From Paenibacillus herberti (GTDB lineage: Bacteria; Bacillota; Bacilli; Paenibacillales; Paenibacillaceae), in NCBI RefSeq assembly GCF_002233675.1, contig NZ_NMUQ01000001.1:1897964-1961963 (forward strand): DNA of 64,000 nucleotides. Reading direction: 5' to 3'. How positions within the stretch are numbered: the first letter of the stretch is position 1; the number at the start of each line of letters is the position of its first letter. The notes beneath the pieces were generated by a model. It was given only the letters and a program-made list of their open reading frames with translations, was not told where the DNA came from and searched no databases. Positions 38,011 to 48,411 of the stretch are shown in pieces. The translations under genes and the position numbers were made by a program.

Positions 38011-39455
38011 GTTTCCTTCTCCTTCCGCTCCGGTGCGAGTTGTTCGTAGAGGCCGATATATGAACTGGCGGAACGGCTCCAGCTGTAATCGTCTCGGGTT
38101 CCATTGAGAACGATCCCTTTCCAAACATCCTCTTTGTTATAAAAACCAATCGCCTCACGGATCGTATATAACATGTCGTGGGCATTGTAGTTCTTGAAGC
38201 TGAAACCGTTGCCCTCGCCAGTATATTCGTTGTATGACTGGACGGTGTCCTTAAGTCCTCCGGTCTCGCGAACAATCGGAACCGTACGGTAACGAAGTGC
38301 CAGCAATTGACTCAGACCGCAAGGCTCGAATTGCGATGGCATAAGGTACATATCCGAGCCAGCGTAGATCCGACGAGCCAGAGCATCGTTGAAGCCGGTT
38401 CGAATGCTGACCTTGTCATAACGCGAGTGGGAAGCTGTCCGAAACATCTCTTCGTACTTCCAATCCCCGGAGCCGAGAACGGCGAACTGTACCTCCTCTT
38501 CCAACAACTCGCCGAACACGCCGTCGATCAGATCGAAGCCCTTCTGCTCCACCAGGCGAGATACGATTCCGATTACCGGCACGTCGGGATTTTGCGGCAA
38601 GCCCATTTCCTTCTGAAGAGCCAGCTTATTAAGCCGTTTCTTATCCAGCGAATCGAGATAAGGAGCCTTAATCGCAGCATCGTTCATCGGGTCGAACAAT
38701 TCCGTGTCGATGCCGTTTACAATCCCACTCAGATCACCCGAACGAACTCTAAGGATGCCGTCGAGACCCTCACCGTAAAAAGAAGTTTTGATCTCCTCCG
38801 CATAGGTTGGGCTGACCGTTGTAAGCTTGTCCGCGTATAACAGGCCGCCCTTCATGCAGTTGGCCGCGTCGTTATGCTCAAGCCCGTCCCATCCGAAAAT
38901 TTCCGGGCCCATACCGATAAGGTCCATCATCTCTTGCATGCCGAATACGCCCTGATACCGCAAGTTGTGGATGGTGAATACCGTCCGGATGCCGGAAAGT
39001 CGTTCATCGTTCCAGTACCGGCGCTTCAGCAGAAAAGGAATGAGACCTGTCTGCCAGTCATGACAGTGCAGAATATCCCATTGCTCCTCCATACGCCTTG
39101 CCGCCTCCAGCACCGCGATGCTGAAGAAGACGAACCGCTCGGGGTCGTCGCCATAACCATATAATCCTCCGCGGCGGAAGTAATGTTCATTGTCGATTAA
39201 GTAATAGGTGACGCCGTCGATTTCACCCCTCAGCAAGCCGCAATACTGGGAACGCCAGCCAAGATTTACCGAGAATACATCCACCGTTTTGAAATGCTTC
39301 AGGTACTCCCAGGGAATCGTTTCGTAATTAGGAAGAATGACTTGTGCGTCGATCCCTTTCTCCAACAGCGCCTTAGGAAGCGCGCCAGCAACATCGGCCA
39401 ACCCGCCGGTTTTGGCGAGCGGAACCGCCTCCGAAGTAGCAAATAATACTTTCAT
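37992..39455 (-). CDS. glgA: Glycogen synthase (ADP-glucose dependent)
   Basis: The 487-residue GT5 enzyme begins MKVLFATSEAVPLAKTGGLA, holding the ADP-glucose-binding Lys in KTGGL. It has ILHCHDWQTGLIPFLL, GIVNGIDTELFDP and the C-terminal SQFEPCGLSQLLALRYRTVP with the catalytic Glu. It elongates alpha-1,4-glucan. GGAGGGAACCATACGA precedes ATG 39455. It lies 93 bp after glgD and overlaps the GH15 gene. Confidence 0.97.
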   Translation of the reverse strand: MKVLFATSEAVPLAKTGGLADVAGALPKALLEKGIDAQVILPNYETIPWEYLKHFKTVDVFSVNLGWRSQYCGLLRGEIDGVTYYLIDNEHYFRRGGLYGYGDDPERFVFFSIAVLEAARRMEEQWDILHCHDWQTGLIPFLLKRRYWNDERLSGIRTVFTIHNLRYQGVFGMQEMMDLIGMGPEIFGWDGLEHNDAANCMKGGLLYADKLTTVSPTYAEEIKTSFYGEGLDGILRVRSGDLSGIVNGIDTELFDPMNDAAIKAPYLDSLDKKRLNKLALQKEMGLPQNPDVPVIGIVSRLVEQKGFDLIDGVFGELLEEEVQFAVLGSGDWKYEEMFRTASHSRYDKVSIRTGFNDALARRIYAGSDMYLMPSQFEPCGLSQLLALRYRTVPIVRETGGLKDTVQSYNEYTGEGNGFSFKNYNAHDMLYTIREAIGFYNKEDVWKGIVLNGTRDDYSWSRSASSYIGLYEQLAPERKEKETWPVIS

Positions 39456-39547
39456 TCGTATGGTTCCCTCCAAAAATAAGCGCTCTTCCCTCTTACATAA
39501 GGCTCTATCTGTAAGGGAAGAGCGCCGAATTTAGTAAAGAAAGACCA

Positions 39548-40660
39548 TTAAATGGTCTTCCTCTTGCCCGCCAGGAAGGGCATGCCTTCCGTACCGCGGA
39601 TATCACGTTCCGCTTCAACATTACTTTCCTTGTCCAGAATGACGCGGTCCAGTTGGGTGCCGGCGCCGATAATGCCATTCTGCATAACAATGCTATTGCG
39701 AATCACCGCTCCTTTACCGACATGTACGCCACGGAACAGCACGCTGTTGATGACCGTACCTTCAATCTTGCAGCCATTCGCAATAAGCGAATTTCCGGTT
39801 TTGGCTCCCTCGAGGTAACGGGTAGGCGGCTCATCCTTTGTTTTGGTTAAAATCGCGCCCGGCTTGAAAAATAGCTCGCGGGCTGCCTCCGGCCGCAGTA
39901 AATCCATGCTCGTGCGGTAATAGGCATCCACCGTGTTCACAACGCCGAGATAACCTTCATACAGGTAGCCAAATATCCGCAGGCTGTCTACCCGTGAAAG
40001 GATCGCGTGCCGTACCAGATGATCCTGGCCCTGCGCCAATGAGGTCTGCACGAGATCCATGAGCAGATCCTTTTTCATAACATAGATTTCCATGGAATGG
40101 ATATCCGTATCCATATTCCCAAAGTGGTCCTGCATCCCTTTTACACGGCCGCCCTCACCAAGCTCGACCTTGCGTGTTTTTCCACCGAGCAGGTCGGCTT
40201 GCTTTTTGCATACGAGAGTAATGTCAGCACCGTTGTTCTCATGGAAGTCTATCACCGCTTCCAAATCGATATTGCACACCATATGGCTGCGTGTCACGAC
40301 GACATATTCCAGCTTGCAGCGCTGGAAGTAGTCACGATGCTGGTAGAAGTGGAACAGATCGCCGCGGCTAAGCTCATGGATATTGTCAGTTGCCGGAGGC
40401 AGGATGAACAGTCCGCTTTGACGGGTGTGCAGATCCCAAGGTCGGCCCGATCCGAGATGATCCATGAGCGAACGGTACTTCGTATGCGCGAACACCGCCA
40501 CTTTAGAGATACCCGAATTCACCATGCTGGAAAGGATAAAATCAATCAACCTGTAGCGAGCTCCGAATGGAACTGTAGCCGGGCAGCGGTAGGCCGTCAG
40601 ACTTTCAAGTTCGTCTGTTTCGTGAATCAGGTTGACAACTCCCATAGCTTTGTTGATCAT
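39548..40660 (-). CDS. glgD: Glucose-1-phosphate adenylyltransferase regulatory-type subunit GlgD
   Basis: The 370-residue protein is homologous to GlgC but starts [20 protein letters not shown] and lacks the GGxGxRL nucleotide loop, as GlgD does. It has [20 protein letters not shown] and a C-terminal left-handed beta-helix with hexapeptide repeats ([20 protein letters not shown]). It forms a complex with GlgC making ADP-glucose. Its start overlaps the glgC stop (ATGA). Confidence 0.95.
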   Translation of the reverse strand: MINKAMGVVNLIHETDELESLTAYRCPATVPFGARYRLIDFILSSMVNSGISKVAVFAHTKYRSLMDHLGSGRPWDLHTRQSGLFILPPATDNIHELSRGDLFHFYQHRDYFQRCKLEYVVVTRSHMVCNIDLEAVIDFHENNGADITLVCKKQADLLGGKTRKVELGEGGRVKGMQDHFGNMDTDIHSMEIYVMKKDLLMDLVQTSLAQGQDHLVRHAILSRVDSLRIFGYLYEGYLGVVNTVDAYYRTSMDLLRPEAARELFFKPGAILTKTKDEPPTRYLEGAKTGNSLIANGCKIEGTVINSVLFRGVHVGKGAVIRNSIVMQNGIIGAGTQLDRVILDKESNVEAERDIRGTEGMPFLAGKRKTI

Positions 40661-41823
40661 GGCAGCGGTACCTCCTCGAGCGATTGGATTAAGCTTACCT
40701 TCTCATCGCTGCCAACGACGCCTATGTCACGGCTATCCGGCGAACCGAGCCTAACTCCTGGCTCCAGCACGGCATTCTCGCCTACGATGGTGCGATACAC
40801 CATGGCGCCTGCGCCGATGACGGCTCCCGGCATAATGACCGATTCCTCGATCACGCTGCCTTTGCCGATCTCTACGCCGCTGAACAGCACCGAGCGATTT
40901 ACTTCACCTTCGATGATGCAGCCCTCTGAAATCATCGATTCCGTGACGGATGCCGCTGGCGAAACATAATGAGCGGGCCGATTATGCCTCGTAGAATAGA
41001 TGCGCCAGTCGCTGTCACCGAGATCGAGCAAAGGCTCATCGCCGAGCAGATCCATGTGAGCTTCCCAGAGACTTTCGATCGTGCCGACATCCTTCCAATA
41101 ACCCTTGAACGGATACATATGAAGCATAATGTCATCCTCAAGCATGGCCGGAATGATGTCTTTGCCGAAGTCATGAGAGGACTTGCGGTTAGCCTCGTCG
41201 CGAATGAGATACCGCTGAAGCACCTTCCAGTTGAAAATATATACTCCCATAGAGACGACGTTGCTGACAGGATGTTTAGGCTTCTCCTCAAAATCGGTAA
41301 TTCGGCAGTTATCGCCGATGATCATCGTACCGAATCGGCTTGCCTCCTTGATGTCGACTTCAAGTCCAGCTACGGTCACATCCGCGCCTGTCTCCTTGTG
41401 ATGCTCTAACATCTGCTCATAGTCCATTTTGTAAATATGATCGCCGGAAATAATGAGTACGTATTCGGGTTCATAACGGTCGATGAAACCCATGTTCTGG
41501 TAAATGGCGTTGGCTGTCCCTTTATACCAATCGCCCCCCTTAGATTTCACATAAGGCGGCAGTACGGCCATTCCGCCATCGCTGCGGTCAAGGCCCCAAG
41601 GGCTGCCAATGCCTAAATATCGATTCAGCACGAGCGGCTGATATTGGGTCAGCACACCTACGGTGTCGATTCCCGAGTGCATGCAATTACTGAGCGTAAA
41701 ATCAATGATCCGGTATTTACCTCCGAAGTGGACGGCCGGTTTGGCCAAATCCTTTGTGAGCACGCCTAAGCGTTTGCCTTCTCCCCCGGCAAGCAACATG
41801 GCAATCATTTCTTTTTGGCCCAT
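40657..41823 (-). CDS. glgC: Glucose-1-phosphate adenylyltransferase catalytic subunit GlgC
   Basis: The 388-residue enzyme has [20 protein letters not shown] (nucleotide loop), [38 protein letters not shown] and a C-terminal beta-helix. It converts glucose-1-phosphate and ATP to ADP-glucose, the committed step of glycogen synthesis. GAGGAGTTGGGATC precedes ATG 41823. It lies 17 bp after glgB. Confidence 0.97.
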   Translation of the reverse strand: MGQKEMIAMLLAGGEGKRLGVLTKDLAKPAVHFGGKYRIIDFTLSNCMHSGIDTVGVLTQYQPLVLNRYLGIGSPWGLDRSDGGMAVLPPYVKSKGGDWYKGTANAIYQNMGFIDRYEPEYVLIISGDHIYKMDYEQMLEHHKETGADVTVAGLEVDIKEASRFGTMIIGDNCRITDFEEKPKHPVSNVVSMGVYIFNWKVLQRYLIRDEANRKSSHDFGKDIIPAMLEDDIMLHMYPFKGYWKDVGTIESLWEAHMDLLGDEPLLDLGDSDWRIYSTRHNRPAHYVSPAASVTESMISEGCIIEGEVNRSVLFSGVEIGKGSVIEESVIMPGAVIGAGAMVYRTIVGENAVLEPGVRLGSPDSRDIGVVGSDEKVSLIQSLEEVPLP

Positions 41824-41840
41824 GATCCCAACTCCTCGTG

Positions 41841-43757
41841 TCAATGTGTTCCCCGCGGCTGGAGCTCTAGAAGTTGGAAGGATAGCGGGGGCAGATGCAG
41901 GTTAAGGCTGTAATCTTGGCCATGCATTGGTGCTGCCGTGCTGGTATAACGGGCCGAAAGCTCCTGGGAGGAGCCCCCGAATTGGGAATCGTCGCTGTGC
42001 AGGAGGAGCTTGAAGCGCCCTTTGTCCGGTACTCCGACTTGGTATTCCCCATAATCGTTGCCCGAGAAGTTGGCGACAGTGACCGTGTAGCCACCGCTCC
42101 GCCCTCTGCGGATAAAGGAGATTACGCTCTGCTCGGCATTGTTCACATCGATCCACTCGAAACCGGCCGGATCGAAGTCCTGCTCCCACAAAACGCTTTG
42201 CTTGCGGTACAGTCCGTTCAGCTTGCGCACGTACTGTTGCATGTTTTTGTGAGAATCGTACTGGAGGACCATCCAGTCGAGAGAGTCGTTATCCTTCCAT
42301 TCGTCGAACTGACCGAATTCTCCTCCCATGAATAGTAGTTTCTTGCCGGGATGTGTCATCCAGAATCCATAGAAAAGTCGCAGACCAGCAAACTTCTCTT
42401 CATAACTTCCCGGCATTTTGTTCAGCAGGGAATTTTTGCCGTGTACGACCTCATCGTGAGAGAGCGGCAGGATAAAATTCTCCGTGTAGGCATACATCAT
42501 GGCAAAAGTAAGCAAATCATGGCGCTTCGACCTCTCGGAAGGCTCAAGTTGCATGTAGCGGAGCATATCGTTCATCCAGCCCATGTTCCACTTGAAGTTG
42601 AAACCGAGTCCTCCTTCATGAACCGGCGCCGTGATTCCAGGCTCGGAAGAGCTGTCTTCTGCTATCATCAGCGTATTCGGGAAATAGTGAAAAACTGCCT
42701 TATTGAGCCTTTTCAAAAACTCGTCCGCCTCAAGATTGCGAGTTCCGCCATATTTGTTGCGCGTCTGCTGCTCCGGCGTTTTGTCCATCGTCAGATCCCT
42801 CATGCTGGCAACCGCATCCACGCGCAAACCGTCGATATGGAACATATCCATCCAGTACAGCGCATTGGAAATGAGGAAGCTCTGTACCTCAGTGCGGCTG
42901 TAGTCGAAAGCATTCGTTCCCCAAAGCGGCTTTTCCGCGAGCCGCGGATCGCTTCCCTCGAAGATCGGCGTGCCATCGAACTCGCGCAGCCCCTGTTCAT
43001 CTTTGCAAAAATGGGCCGGTACCCAGTCGAGAATGACGCCAATGCCTTTACGGTGGCAGCGATCGATGAACTTCATCAGGCTCTTAGCCGAGCCGTAGCG
43101 TGCCGATGGCGCGAAAAATCCGGTAATCTGGTACCCCCATGACTTATCGAAAGGATGCTCCGCCAGCGGCATAAGCTCGATATGGGTGTAACCCATCTTC
43201 ACGACATAGTCGAGAATTTCTCCGCCAATCTCATCGTAACTGTAAAAGACCTCTTCGCCCTTGATTTTCCACGTTCCAAAATGCATTTCATAGATGAGCA
43301 TCGGCTGGTCGTATGCTGCTGTTTCTTGCTTGCGTACTTGCCACTCCTCGTCCTTCCACTTGTATCCGGACAGGTCACCAACGACGGAGGCGGTACCGGG
43401 GCGAAGCTCGCTCACGAAAGCGAATGGATCGGCCTTCAGTAGCTTGCGCCCATCACGGGCCAGAATCTCGTATTTGTACAAATCTCCAGGCTTCATGCCG
43501 GGAATAAACAACGTCCAAACACCGGTTCCGCCGATCTGTTCCATCCCGTGCTCGGAGCCTTTCCAGTCGTTGAAGTCACCTACGACGCCGATCTCGACGG
43601 CATTAGGAGCCCACACGGTGAAGCGGACTCCCTTGCGCCGATTCTCTAGTGCGATATGCGCTCCGAAAGTGCGGTAAGCAAAATCGTTTTCGCCTCGGTT
43701 GAACAGATAAACATCCTTTAATAACTCATTGTCTTCTTTTACGCTAACAGTCGGCAT
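41841..43757 (-). CDS. glgB: 1,4-alpha-glucan branching enzyme
   Basis: The 638-residue GH13 enzyme has an N-terminal CBM48 domain (about 30-120, [20 protein letters not shown]). The catalytic barrel has [21 protein letters not shown] (nucleophile Asp), [10 protein letters not shown] (acid Glu) and [12 protein letters not shown]-terminal all-beta domain closes it. It makes alpha-1,6 branches in glycogen. GGAGGTGTCTCC precedes the ATG. It is the first gene of the operon; the promoter must lie in the repeat-rich region upstream. Confidence 0.97.
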   Translation of the reverse strand: MPTVSVKEDNELLKDVYLFNRGENDFAYRTFGAHIALENRRKGVRFTVWAPNAVEIGVVGDFNDWKGSEHGMEQIGGTGVWTLFIPGMKPGDLYKYEILARDGRKLLKADPFAFVSELRPGTASVVGDLSGYKWKDEEWQVRKQETAAYDQPMLIYEMHFGTWKIKGEEVFYSYDEIGGEILDYVVKMGYTHIELMPLAEHPFDKSWGYQITGFFAPSARYGSAKSLMKFIDRCHRKGIGVILDWVPAHFCKDEQGLREFDGTPIFEGSDPRLAEKPLWGTNAFDYSRTEVQSFLISNALYWMDMFHIDGLRVDAVASMRDLTMDKTPEQQTRNKYGGTRNLEADEFLKRLNKAVFHYFPNTLMIAEDSSSEPGITAPVHEGGLGFNFKWNMGWMNDMLRYMQLEPSERSKRHDLLTFAMMYAYTENFILPLSHDEVVHGKNSLLNKMPGSYEEKFAGLRLFYGFWMTHPGKKLLFMGGEFGQFDEWKDNDSLDWMVLQYDSHKNMQQYVRKLNGLYRKQSVLWEQDFDPAGFEWIDVNNAEQSVISFIRRGRSGGYTVTVANFSGNDYGEYQVGVPDKGRFKLLLHSDDSQFGGSSQELSARYTSTAAPMHGQDYSLNLHLPPLSFQLLELQPRGTH

Positions 43758-43872
43758 GGAGACACCTCCGGAGAATAATAGATGAGACTGGCAGCAATTG
43801 CGTCATGTTGGTTTGATTAATAACAGGAATAGCGTAATGAATAGCGGACCATCAATAGCAAACCTCTCTTAC

Positions 43873-44010
43873 GTTGAGAAAGTGAACCTCTACAGCATCG
43901 AGATAAGGAAACTCTATGGTGTCGAAATTGTGAACATTTTCGATATTGCGATAAGTACACTCTGTGGTGTCGAGAAAGTGAGCCTCTACAGCATCGAGAT
44001 AGCGAACCCG
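43873..44010. repeat. 24-bp degenerate tandem repeat, about 5.75 units
   Basis: Units start at 43873, 43897, 43921, 43945, 43969 and 43993. Units 1 and 5 (GTTGAGAAAGTGA... and GTCGAGAAAGTGA...) match at 22 of 24 bases, and alternate units resemble each other, so a 48-bp higher-order period is likely. Read on the + strand it gives an 8-residue repeat such as VEKVNLYS / IEIRKLYG. Confidence 0.85.
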
Positions 44011-44156
44011 TGATGATTTTTCGAGGCTGTTTTTATGTTATGTTCTCCCGCAGGCATGTAAATTGGAATTTACAAGGTTATTCACCTTTAAATGTAAACA
44101 CTTTCACGAGCTACTTACTCTTAACATTTACCCTTAGTGAATGTTTGCAAACCAGT

Positions 44157-44264
44157 GTGCAGCTTAAGTTGCACGGGCAGTTGCCAGCCAGAGTAGAGCT
44201 TAAACTGCAGGAGCAGTTGTACAAGAGAGCACAGCCTGAGCTGCAGTCAGAACTAGTCGCAGCT
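44157..44264. repeat. 36-bp degenerate tandem repeat, three units
   Basis: Units at 44157, 44193 and 44229 share a frame that reads VQLKLHGQLPAR, VELKLQEQLYKR and AQPELQSELVAA. The period is exactly three times 12 bases. The last unit is the most diverged. Confidence 0.75.
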
Positions 44265-44517
44265 AGAATTTATTCCTTTTACTACAGAAAGTTATTCTCT
44301 TCCAAAAAAGCTTTTCCCTTCTTGAAAGTTTTTCATTTTTAATAGCAGTCGTTCTTTAGTCTCAAACTCTTCGTCCGCTGGATGGTATATTAGGGGTGAT
44401 TTTATCGAATATCGAAACCCTTTTCTTCTACTCAGTTAGATTAGAAAACTGGTCGAATTAAAGCGCGATGAGTTTCTCTCGTGCATAAGTTGACCAGTCC
44501 ACGCGAGAAAACTGCAC

Positions 44518-44553
44518 AAAAATACCCTGGCTGCTTGGCAGCCAGGGTATTTT
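44518..44553. terminator. Terminator after bdbC
   Basis: AATACCCTGGCTGC / GCAGCCAGGGTATT with a 3-base loop is flanked by A-run and T-run. Confidence 0.9.
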
Positions 44554-44639
44554 CAAATGTGGATGGTGGTGAAACTCGTCCTAGAGTTGTCCCAGAGAAA
44601 TCGCCGATTTCCGATCCCTGCTTCCTCGGCAGGTTGCTC

Positions 44640-45113
44640 TTAACGGCGGCCTTTGATGTGCAGGCAAGCGAGAATCATCGTAAAAGCCGTCATCGACAAC
44701 AGCGGAATCGTGATGAAGCCGAACCAGTTCAGGTAATCCCTGTTGCAAGGAACTCCTGATTTGCAAGGCACGATACCCGCCAGATCCGGGAACCAAATCA
44801 GCATATTGTGATACAGAGCAATCGCAATGCCAATCCAGGCCAGCGGGATCACATAACGGGTAATCGAGCGATCACCCTTGTAAACCGCAACGCCCAAGAT
44901 TATAGCAAGCGGGTACATGAAGATGCGCTGGTACCAGCAAAGATCACAAGGGATGAAGCCCTTTATTTCGCTAAGATACAAGCTGCCCAGTGTGGCCGTC
45001 AGTGCGATAATCCAGGCAAAATAGAACCGGTATCGCTCCCAAAAGCCGAGATACTCCACCTCGTCTTCATATTCATCTTCATCCGAGACTGCTTGTTGGG
45101 TCCAATTATCCAT
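44640..45113 (-). CDS. bdbC: Disulfide oxidoreductase BdbC (DsbB-like)
   Basis: The 157-residue membrane protein has an acidic N-terminal tail, four hydrophobic segments, the CxxC loop IPCDLCWYQRIFMYPL and a second Cys pair in IVPCKSGVPCNRDYLNWFGF. It reoxidises the thiol oxidase BdbD by passing electrons to quinones. AAGGAGAATGATTAACC precedes the ATG. It lies 26 bp after bdbD. Confidence 0.94.
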   Translation of the reverse strand: MDNWTQQAVSDEDEYEDEVEYLGFWERYRFYFAWIIALTATLGSLYLSEIKGFIPCDLCWYQRIFMYPLAIILGVAVYKGDRSITRYVIPLAWIGIAIALYHNMLIWFPDLAGIVPCKSGVPCNRDYLNWFGFITIPLLSMTAFTMILACLHIKGRR

Positions 45114-45139
45114 GGTTAATCATTCTCCTTGTTCGGATC

Positions 45140-45850
45140 TTATTGGAGCTTGCTCTCAATCGCAGCCTTGATGTCTCCGTAGCTTTTGAATTCGATTTGT
45201 TGGCCATTAACGAACAAGGTCGGCGTGCCAGGAATGTTAAGCGTCTGTTCTGCTAGCTTTTTTTGATCGTCGATTTTGTCCTCTCCAACCTTCGCATCGA
45301 TGTCGCTGGCCAGTTTGTCAAAGTCAATGTCGAGCTTCGCATCCTTCGCTATTTGCACCATTCTCTCTGGAGTGGCCCATAAAGTTTGTTCATCGCCCTG
45401 ATTGGCGTATATCGCATCGTTGTAAGGCCAGAAGGCATCCGGATTTTGCAGATAAACCGACTCAGCAGCAATAGCAGCTGTTTTAGAGCCAGGTCCAATG
45501 AAAGCATAGTTGGCAAAATACAGGGCTACCTTTCCCGGTTCAATAAAATCCTTGACGAGATCCGGTTTCACTTGTACCGAGAAGGCTCTGCAGGCGCCAC
45601 AAGTGTAATCCCCGAATTCAACAAGTTTGACCGGAGCTTTCTCATCGCCAAGGCGAGGAAGCTCGCTGTAATTGAATTCATACAACGTTTTGGAGTCCTT
45701 CGATGAGTTGTTGATCCCCAAAATGATGACAACCGCAATGAAGGCAAAGGCGATTGTCAGCCAAATCAAGCCTCCACTCCCTTTTTTCTGTTTGGAAGGA
45801 GGTACGTAAGCGAATTTCTTTTTCTTCTTACTGGAATTAAATTGGCCCAA
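45140..45850 (-). CDS. bdbD: Thiol-disulfide oxidoreductase BdbD (DsbA-like)
   Basis: The 236-residue protein begins at TTG 45850 and has an N-terminal anchor (GLIWLTIAFAFIAVVIILG) after a basic Lys-rich tail. A thioredoxin-like domain carries the active site GDYTCGACRAFSVQV (CGAC) and the cis-Pro loop IPGTPTLFVNGQ. It introduces disulfides into exported proteins; a barnase in this window with two cysteines is a possible client (inference). Confidence 0.94.
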   Translation of the reverse strand: MGQFNSSKKKKKFAYVPPSKQKKGSGGLIWLTIAFAFIAVVIILGINNSSKDSKTLYEFNYSELPRLGDEKAPVKLVEFGDYTCGACRAFSVQVKPDLVKDFIEPGKVALYFANYAFIGPGSKTAAIAAESVYLQNPDAFWPYNDAIYANQGDEQTLWATPERMVQIAKDAKLDIDFDKLASDIDAKVGEDKIDDQKKLAEQTLNIPGTPTLFVNGQQIEFKSYGDIKAAIESKLQ

Positions 45851-46003
45851 GAGGATGTTCTCCCTTCAATTGTAAGGCTGAAAAATAGGAATGCCATATT
45901 ATACTAGCCTTAGATACTTACTAAAGTATAGCTACCATGTACGAACAGCGTCAAGCGTAGAAAGTTTAGTTTTCGGGCGGATATATCGACGATTGTGTGA
46001 AGC

Positions 46004-48274
46004 TCAGCTACCCCTATACCAATTAATATCATCTACCATTAGCTTGCTGCCGCCCCCGTTTTGCGAACGAAATCTCAGCTCGATGTAATCCAGCGCTCTT
46101 ATGTCAATCCTAGAATTAACGGTTCGGAATTGCTGGAATGAGAATCGGATCGTTTGACGGACCGGCTCCGGCGAACGGCTGTATTTACCTTTGCTAATCT
46201 GGTTGTCCAGCCAGGCGAGACGCATGAAGTTATCCTGTCGGGGAGCGGCCAGCGGTGACGGCAGCTCAACTTCCGCCTCGCGCCCGCTGAGGTCACGCAA
46301 AACGACTGACAGCTGCAGTGCCTGCGGCTGACAAGCCTTTTCGAGCTGGCACATATCCCAGCTGCGGTTAGTAACCGCGAAGCTCAAGCCACCGAGCTCG
46401 GTGTCAGCCGGGGACGGCAGACCGGTGAACCGCAGCCAGCCACCTGCAGAGCTTGACGTTAGATTTCCAGAGTTAACCCTGGTCCCATCCGAAGGCTTGA
46501 TGTAGTTTTCGGCTGCCGAAGGCCAACTCAATACAGCTCCGCGGCTTCCTTTGACATCACCGTTGCGGTCTGGCAGCGGCTCTTCGGACCAGCTCAACAG
46601 CGGTGAGACGGAAGCGGAAACACCTCTCCCCGGCCTCGTTTTATCACCACTCTCGAAATCCGCTATAGTCTGTTCGCCCGCATCATTATATTGGTTGAGG
46701 ACAGCGAGTCCCGGTAGACCCGTCGTCACATCAGAGTCCGAGTCCGGTATCAGTCGTTTACGAGCCTGCTCGTCCTCGCCGAGCACCGCATCGGCAAAAG
46801 CTCCAATATAAAAAGCTGCCGCATCCCGTTGCCGCTCGCTGCTGAGCAGCCCCTGCTGGTTAAGCAGCAAACCGCCTGGAAGAGAAATATCCATCGTCCC
46901 CCAGTCGCTGTTAAATCGGCTATGGTTGGCATTTTCGATGTAAAAAGCGCTCTTGAACCCACCCGAGCCGGCACTGTAGCTTGTCCGATTATATTGCCTC
47001 TCTCCATAAAAAACAGTCAAATCCGCATCCCGCGAGCCATGCAGCGTTAAATAACTGACATCCCTCAGCTGCGCCTGCTTGCCCTCGACGACCATATCTG
47101 TCGGTGCAATAGCGGCAACCCCGGCAATGGAAGCACGGAGATCTTCTTCGCCGCTGAACCAGTGCTCAGCATCAGCTGCCATCGCCGCCGCCTGCCCTCC
47201 TCGGGAGTGGCCGATCAGCAGCACTTTATCCGTGTCCAGTCGACCAAAAAGCAGCTGTCCTGGCTCATTCGCCAGCCGCTTCAGCTCATCCAGATGACGC
47301 AGCAGCATCCAGGCTCTGAGACGCATATCGGAATCCGATATTCCGCTCCAAGGCGAATAATTGAAAAAGTTCTGATCCACTGAAGCTACGGCGTAACCTT
47401 TGCCCGCCAGCAGCTCTCCCAAATAGCTATAGCCCTGGTCGGACGGCTGAAGCGCAATATGGTTCCCATGTACGATAAGTACCAGAGGGAACGGCCCTTC
47501 CCCTTGCGGCAGCCAAAGTGTGCCGTTTATCGGCAGCCGCTCTGGTTTGAAGCCCCAATACCAGGACTGAAGGCCGCTCCATGAAGTCAGCATAGCAGAG
47601 CCATCAACGGAGTTCGTAAGTACATCCGCCTCACTCGAAAACTCGTCTCTCCGACCTGCTCCACTCCCGTATGTCAGAACGGAATACGCATAACTTCCTC
47701 GCTCAACTGTGTTAATTGGAGCATCGGAATCTGCGCTGTCATCTGAGCTGGCTAGAGGGATTAGCAATAATGCAAAAGCTGCTGCTATAACAACCAAATG
47801 CGGGCGGGGACGCCGCTGCGAAAGTCTTGAGCACACTAGGGCGAAAACGATGCCCGCCCCTGCAGCGATAATCGCATAAGTAGCAGAGAGCAGCAATGAA
47901 GCAAGCAGCGTCGTCTCAATGACGAGCAGTACGGCCAACATACCACCGGCAAGCGTCAAACAACTTCCGAGGAACAGTCGCGGCATCGGCAACCGAATTA
48001 CAGCTAGCAGCCAGGCGATTAGCCAGGAACCGAGCGTCAGCACCATCGTGCCGACCAGTGTCATAACCATAACATCCAGAGATGCACCGAAGCCAAGCGA
48101 CAAGCCTAGTGACGTGGCGCCGCACAGAAAAGCTGCGGCAATCCAGATGCCGGCCATCGCCCGCCTCCAGAAGAGGGTATCCCGTTCCGCAGGAGCAGGA
48201 ACTCGCCGCAGACGAGCCGTCCGCTGCGGCTGCGACCGGCGGTTAAGCTGTATTTGTGTCCTATTAACTGACAA
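46004..48274 (-). CDS. Membrane-linked alpha/beta hydrolase with C-terminal beta domain
   Basis: The 756-residue protein starts at TTG 48274 (GGAGGAAGATTTCA). Five or so hydrophobic segments (about residues 38-180) precede an alpha/beta hydrolase domain with PLVLIVHGNHIAL (oxyanion region), VLLIGHSRGGQAAAMAADAE (nucleophile Ser in GHSRG) and ENANHSRFNSDWG (likely His). About 230 further residues look like a beta-sandwich. A membrane-tethered extracellular esterase, lipase-like or dienelactone-type hydrolase is plausible; the substrate is unknown. Confidence 0.82.
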   Translation of the reverse strand: MSVNRTQIQLNRRSQPQRTARLRRVPAPAERDTLFWRRAMAGIWIAAAFLCGATSLGLSLGFGASLDVMVMTLVGTMVLTLGSWLIAWLLAVIRLPMPRLFLGSCLTLAGGMLAVLLVIETTLLASLLLSATYAIIAAGAGIVFALVCSRLSQRRPRPHLVVIAAAFALLLIPLASSDDSADSDAPINTVERGSYAYSVLTYGSGAGRRDEFSSEADVLTNSVDGSAMLTSWSGLQSWYWGFKPERLPINGTLWLPQGEGPFPLVLIVHGNHIALQPSDQGYSYLGELLAGKGYAVASVDQNFFNYSPWSGISDSDMRLRAWMLLRHLDELKRLANEPGQLLFGRLDTDKVLLIGHSRGGQAAAMAADAEHWFSGEEDLRASIAGVAAIAPTDMVVEGKQAQLRDVSYLTLHGSRDADLTVFYGERQYNRTSYSAGSGGFKSAFYIENANHSRFNSDWGTMDISLPGGLLLNQQGLLSSERQRDAAAFYIGAFADAVLGEDEQARKRLIPDSDSDVTTGLPGLAVLNQYNDAGEQTIADFESGDKTRPGRGVSASVSPLLSWSEEPLPDRNGDVKGSRGAVLSWPSAAENYIKPSDGTRVNSGNLTSSSAGGWLRFTGLPSPADTELGGLSFAVTNRSWDMCQLEKACQPQALQLSVVLRDLSGREAEVELPSPLAAPRQDNFMRLAWLDNQISKGKYSRSPEPVRQTIRFSFQQFRTVNSRIDIRALDYIELRFRSQNGGGSKLMVDDINWYRGS

Positions 48275-48411
48275 TGAAATCTTCCTCCATGCAGGGCTAG
48301 CCTTACCTATCGTTGAATTAAGATGAACTCATCAAGAGACGATCGGGTGACAAGTGTAATTATAGCAGACAGGAGTGAAGTTTGGTCTTTGAAACAATAC
48401 CCTCTGCTCTT

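Larger units (their letters stand above)
43758..44639. other. 882-bp intergenic region with tandem repeats, no convincing gene
   Basis: This gap between glgB (minus) and bdbC (minus) holds a 24-bp array, a 36-bp array, a palindrome GTAAATT-GG-AATTTAC (44058-44073) and a terminator. Two overlapping + strand reading frames (43798-44013 and 44010-44342) mostly translate the repeats and lack good ribosome sites, so I do not call them genes. Base composition is AT-richer than the neighbours. Confidence 0.6.

Noticed and set aside
43873..44264. CRISPR array
   Set aside because: Units are directly joined without spacers and are degenerate; no cas genes are near.
43798..44342. Two overlapping + strand frames (71 and 110 codons)
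   Set aside because: They mostly translate the 24-bp and 36-bp arrays, lack ribosome sites and differ in composition from real genes nearby.
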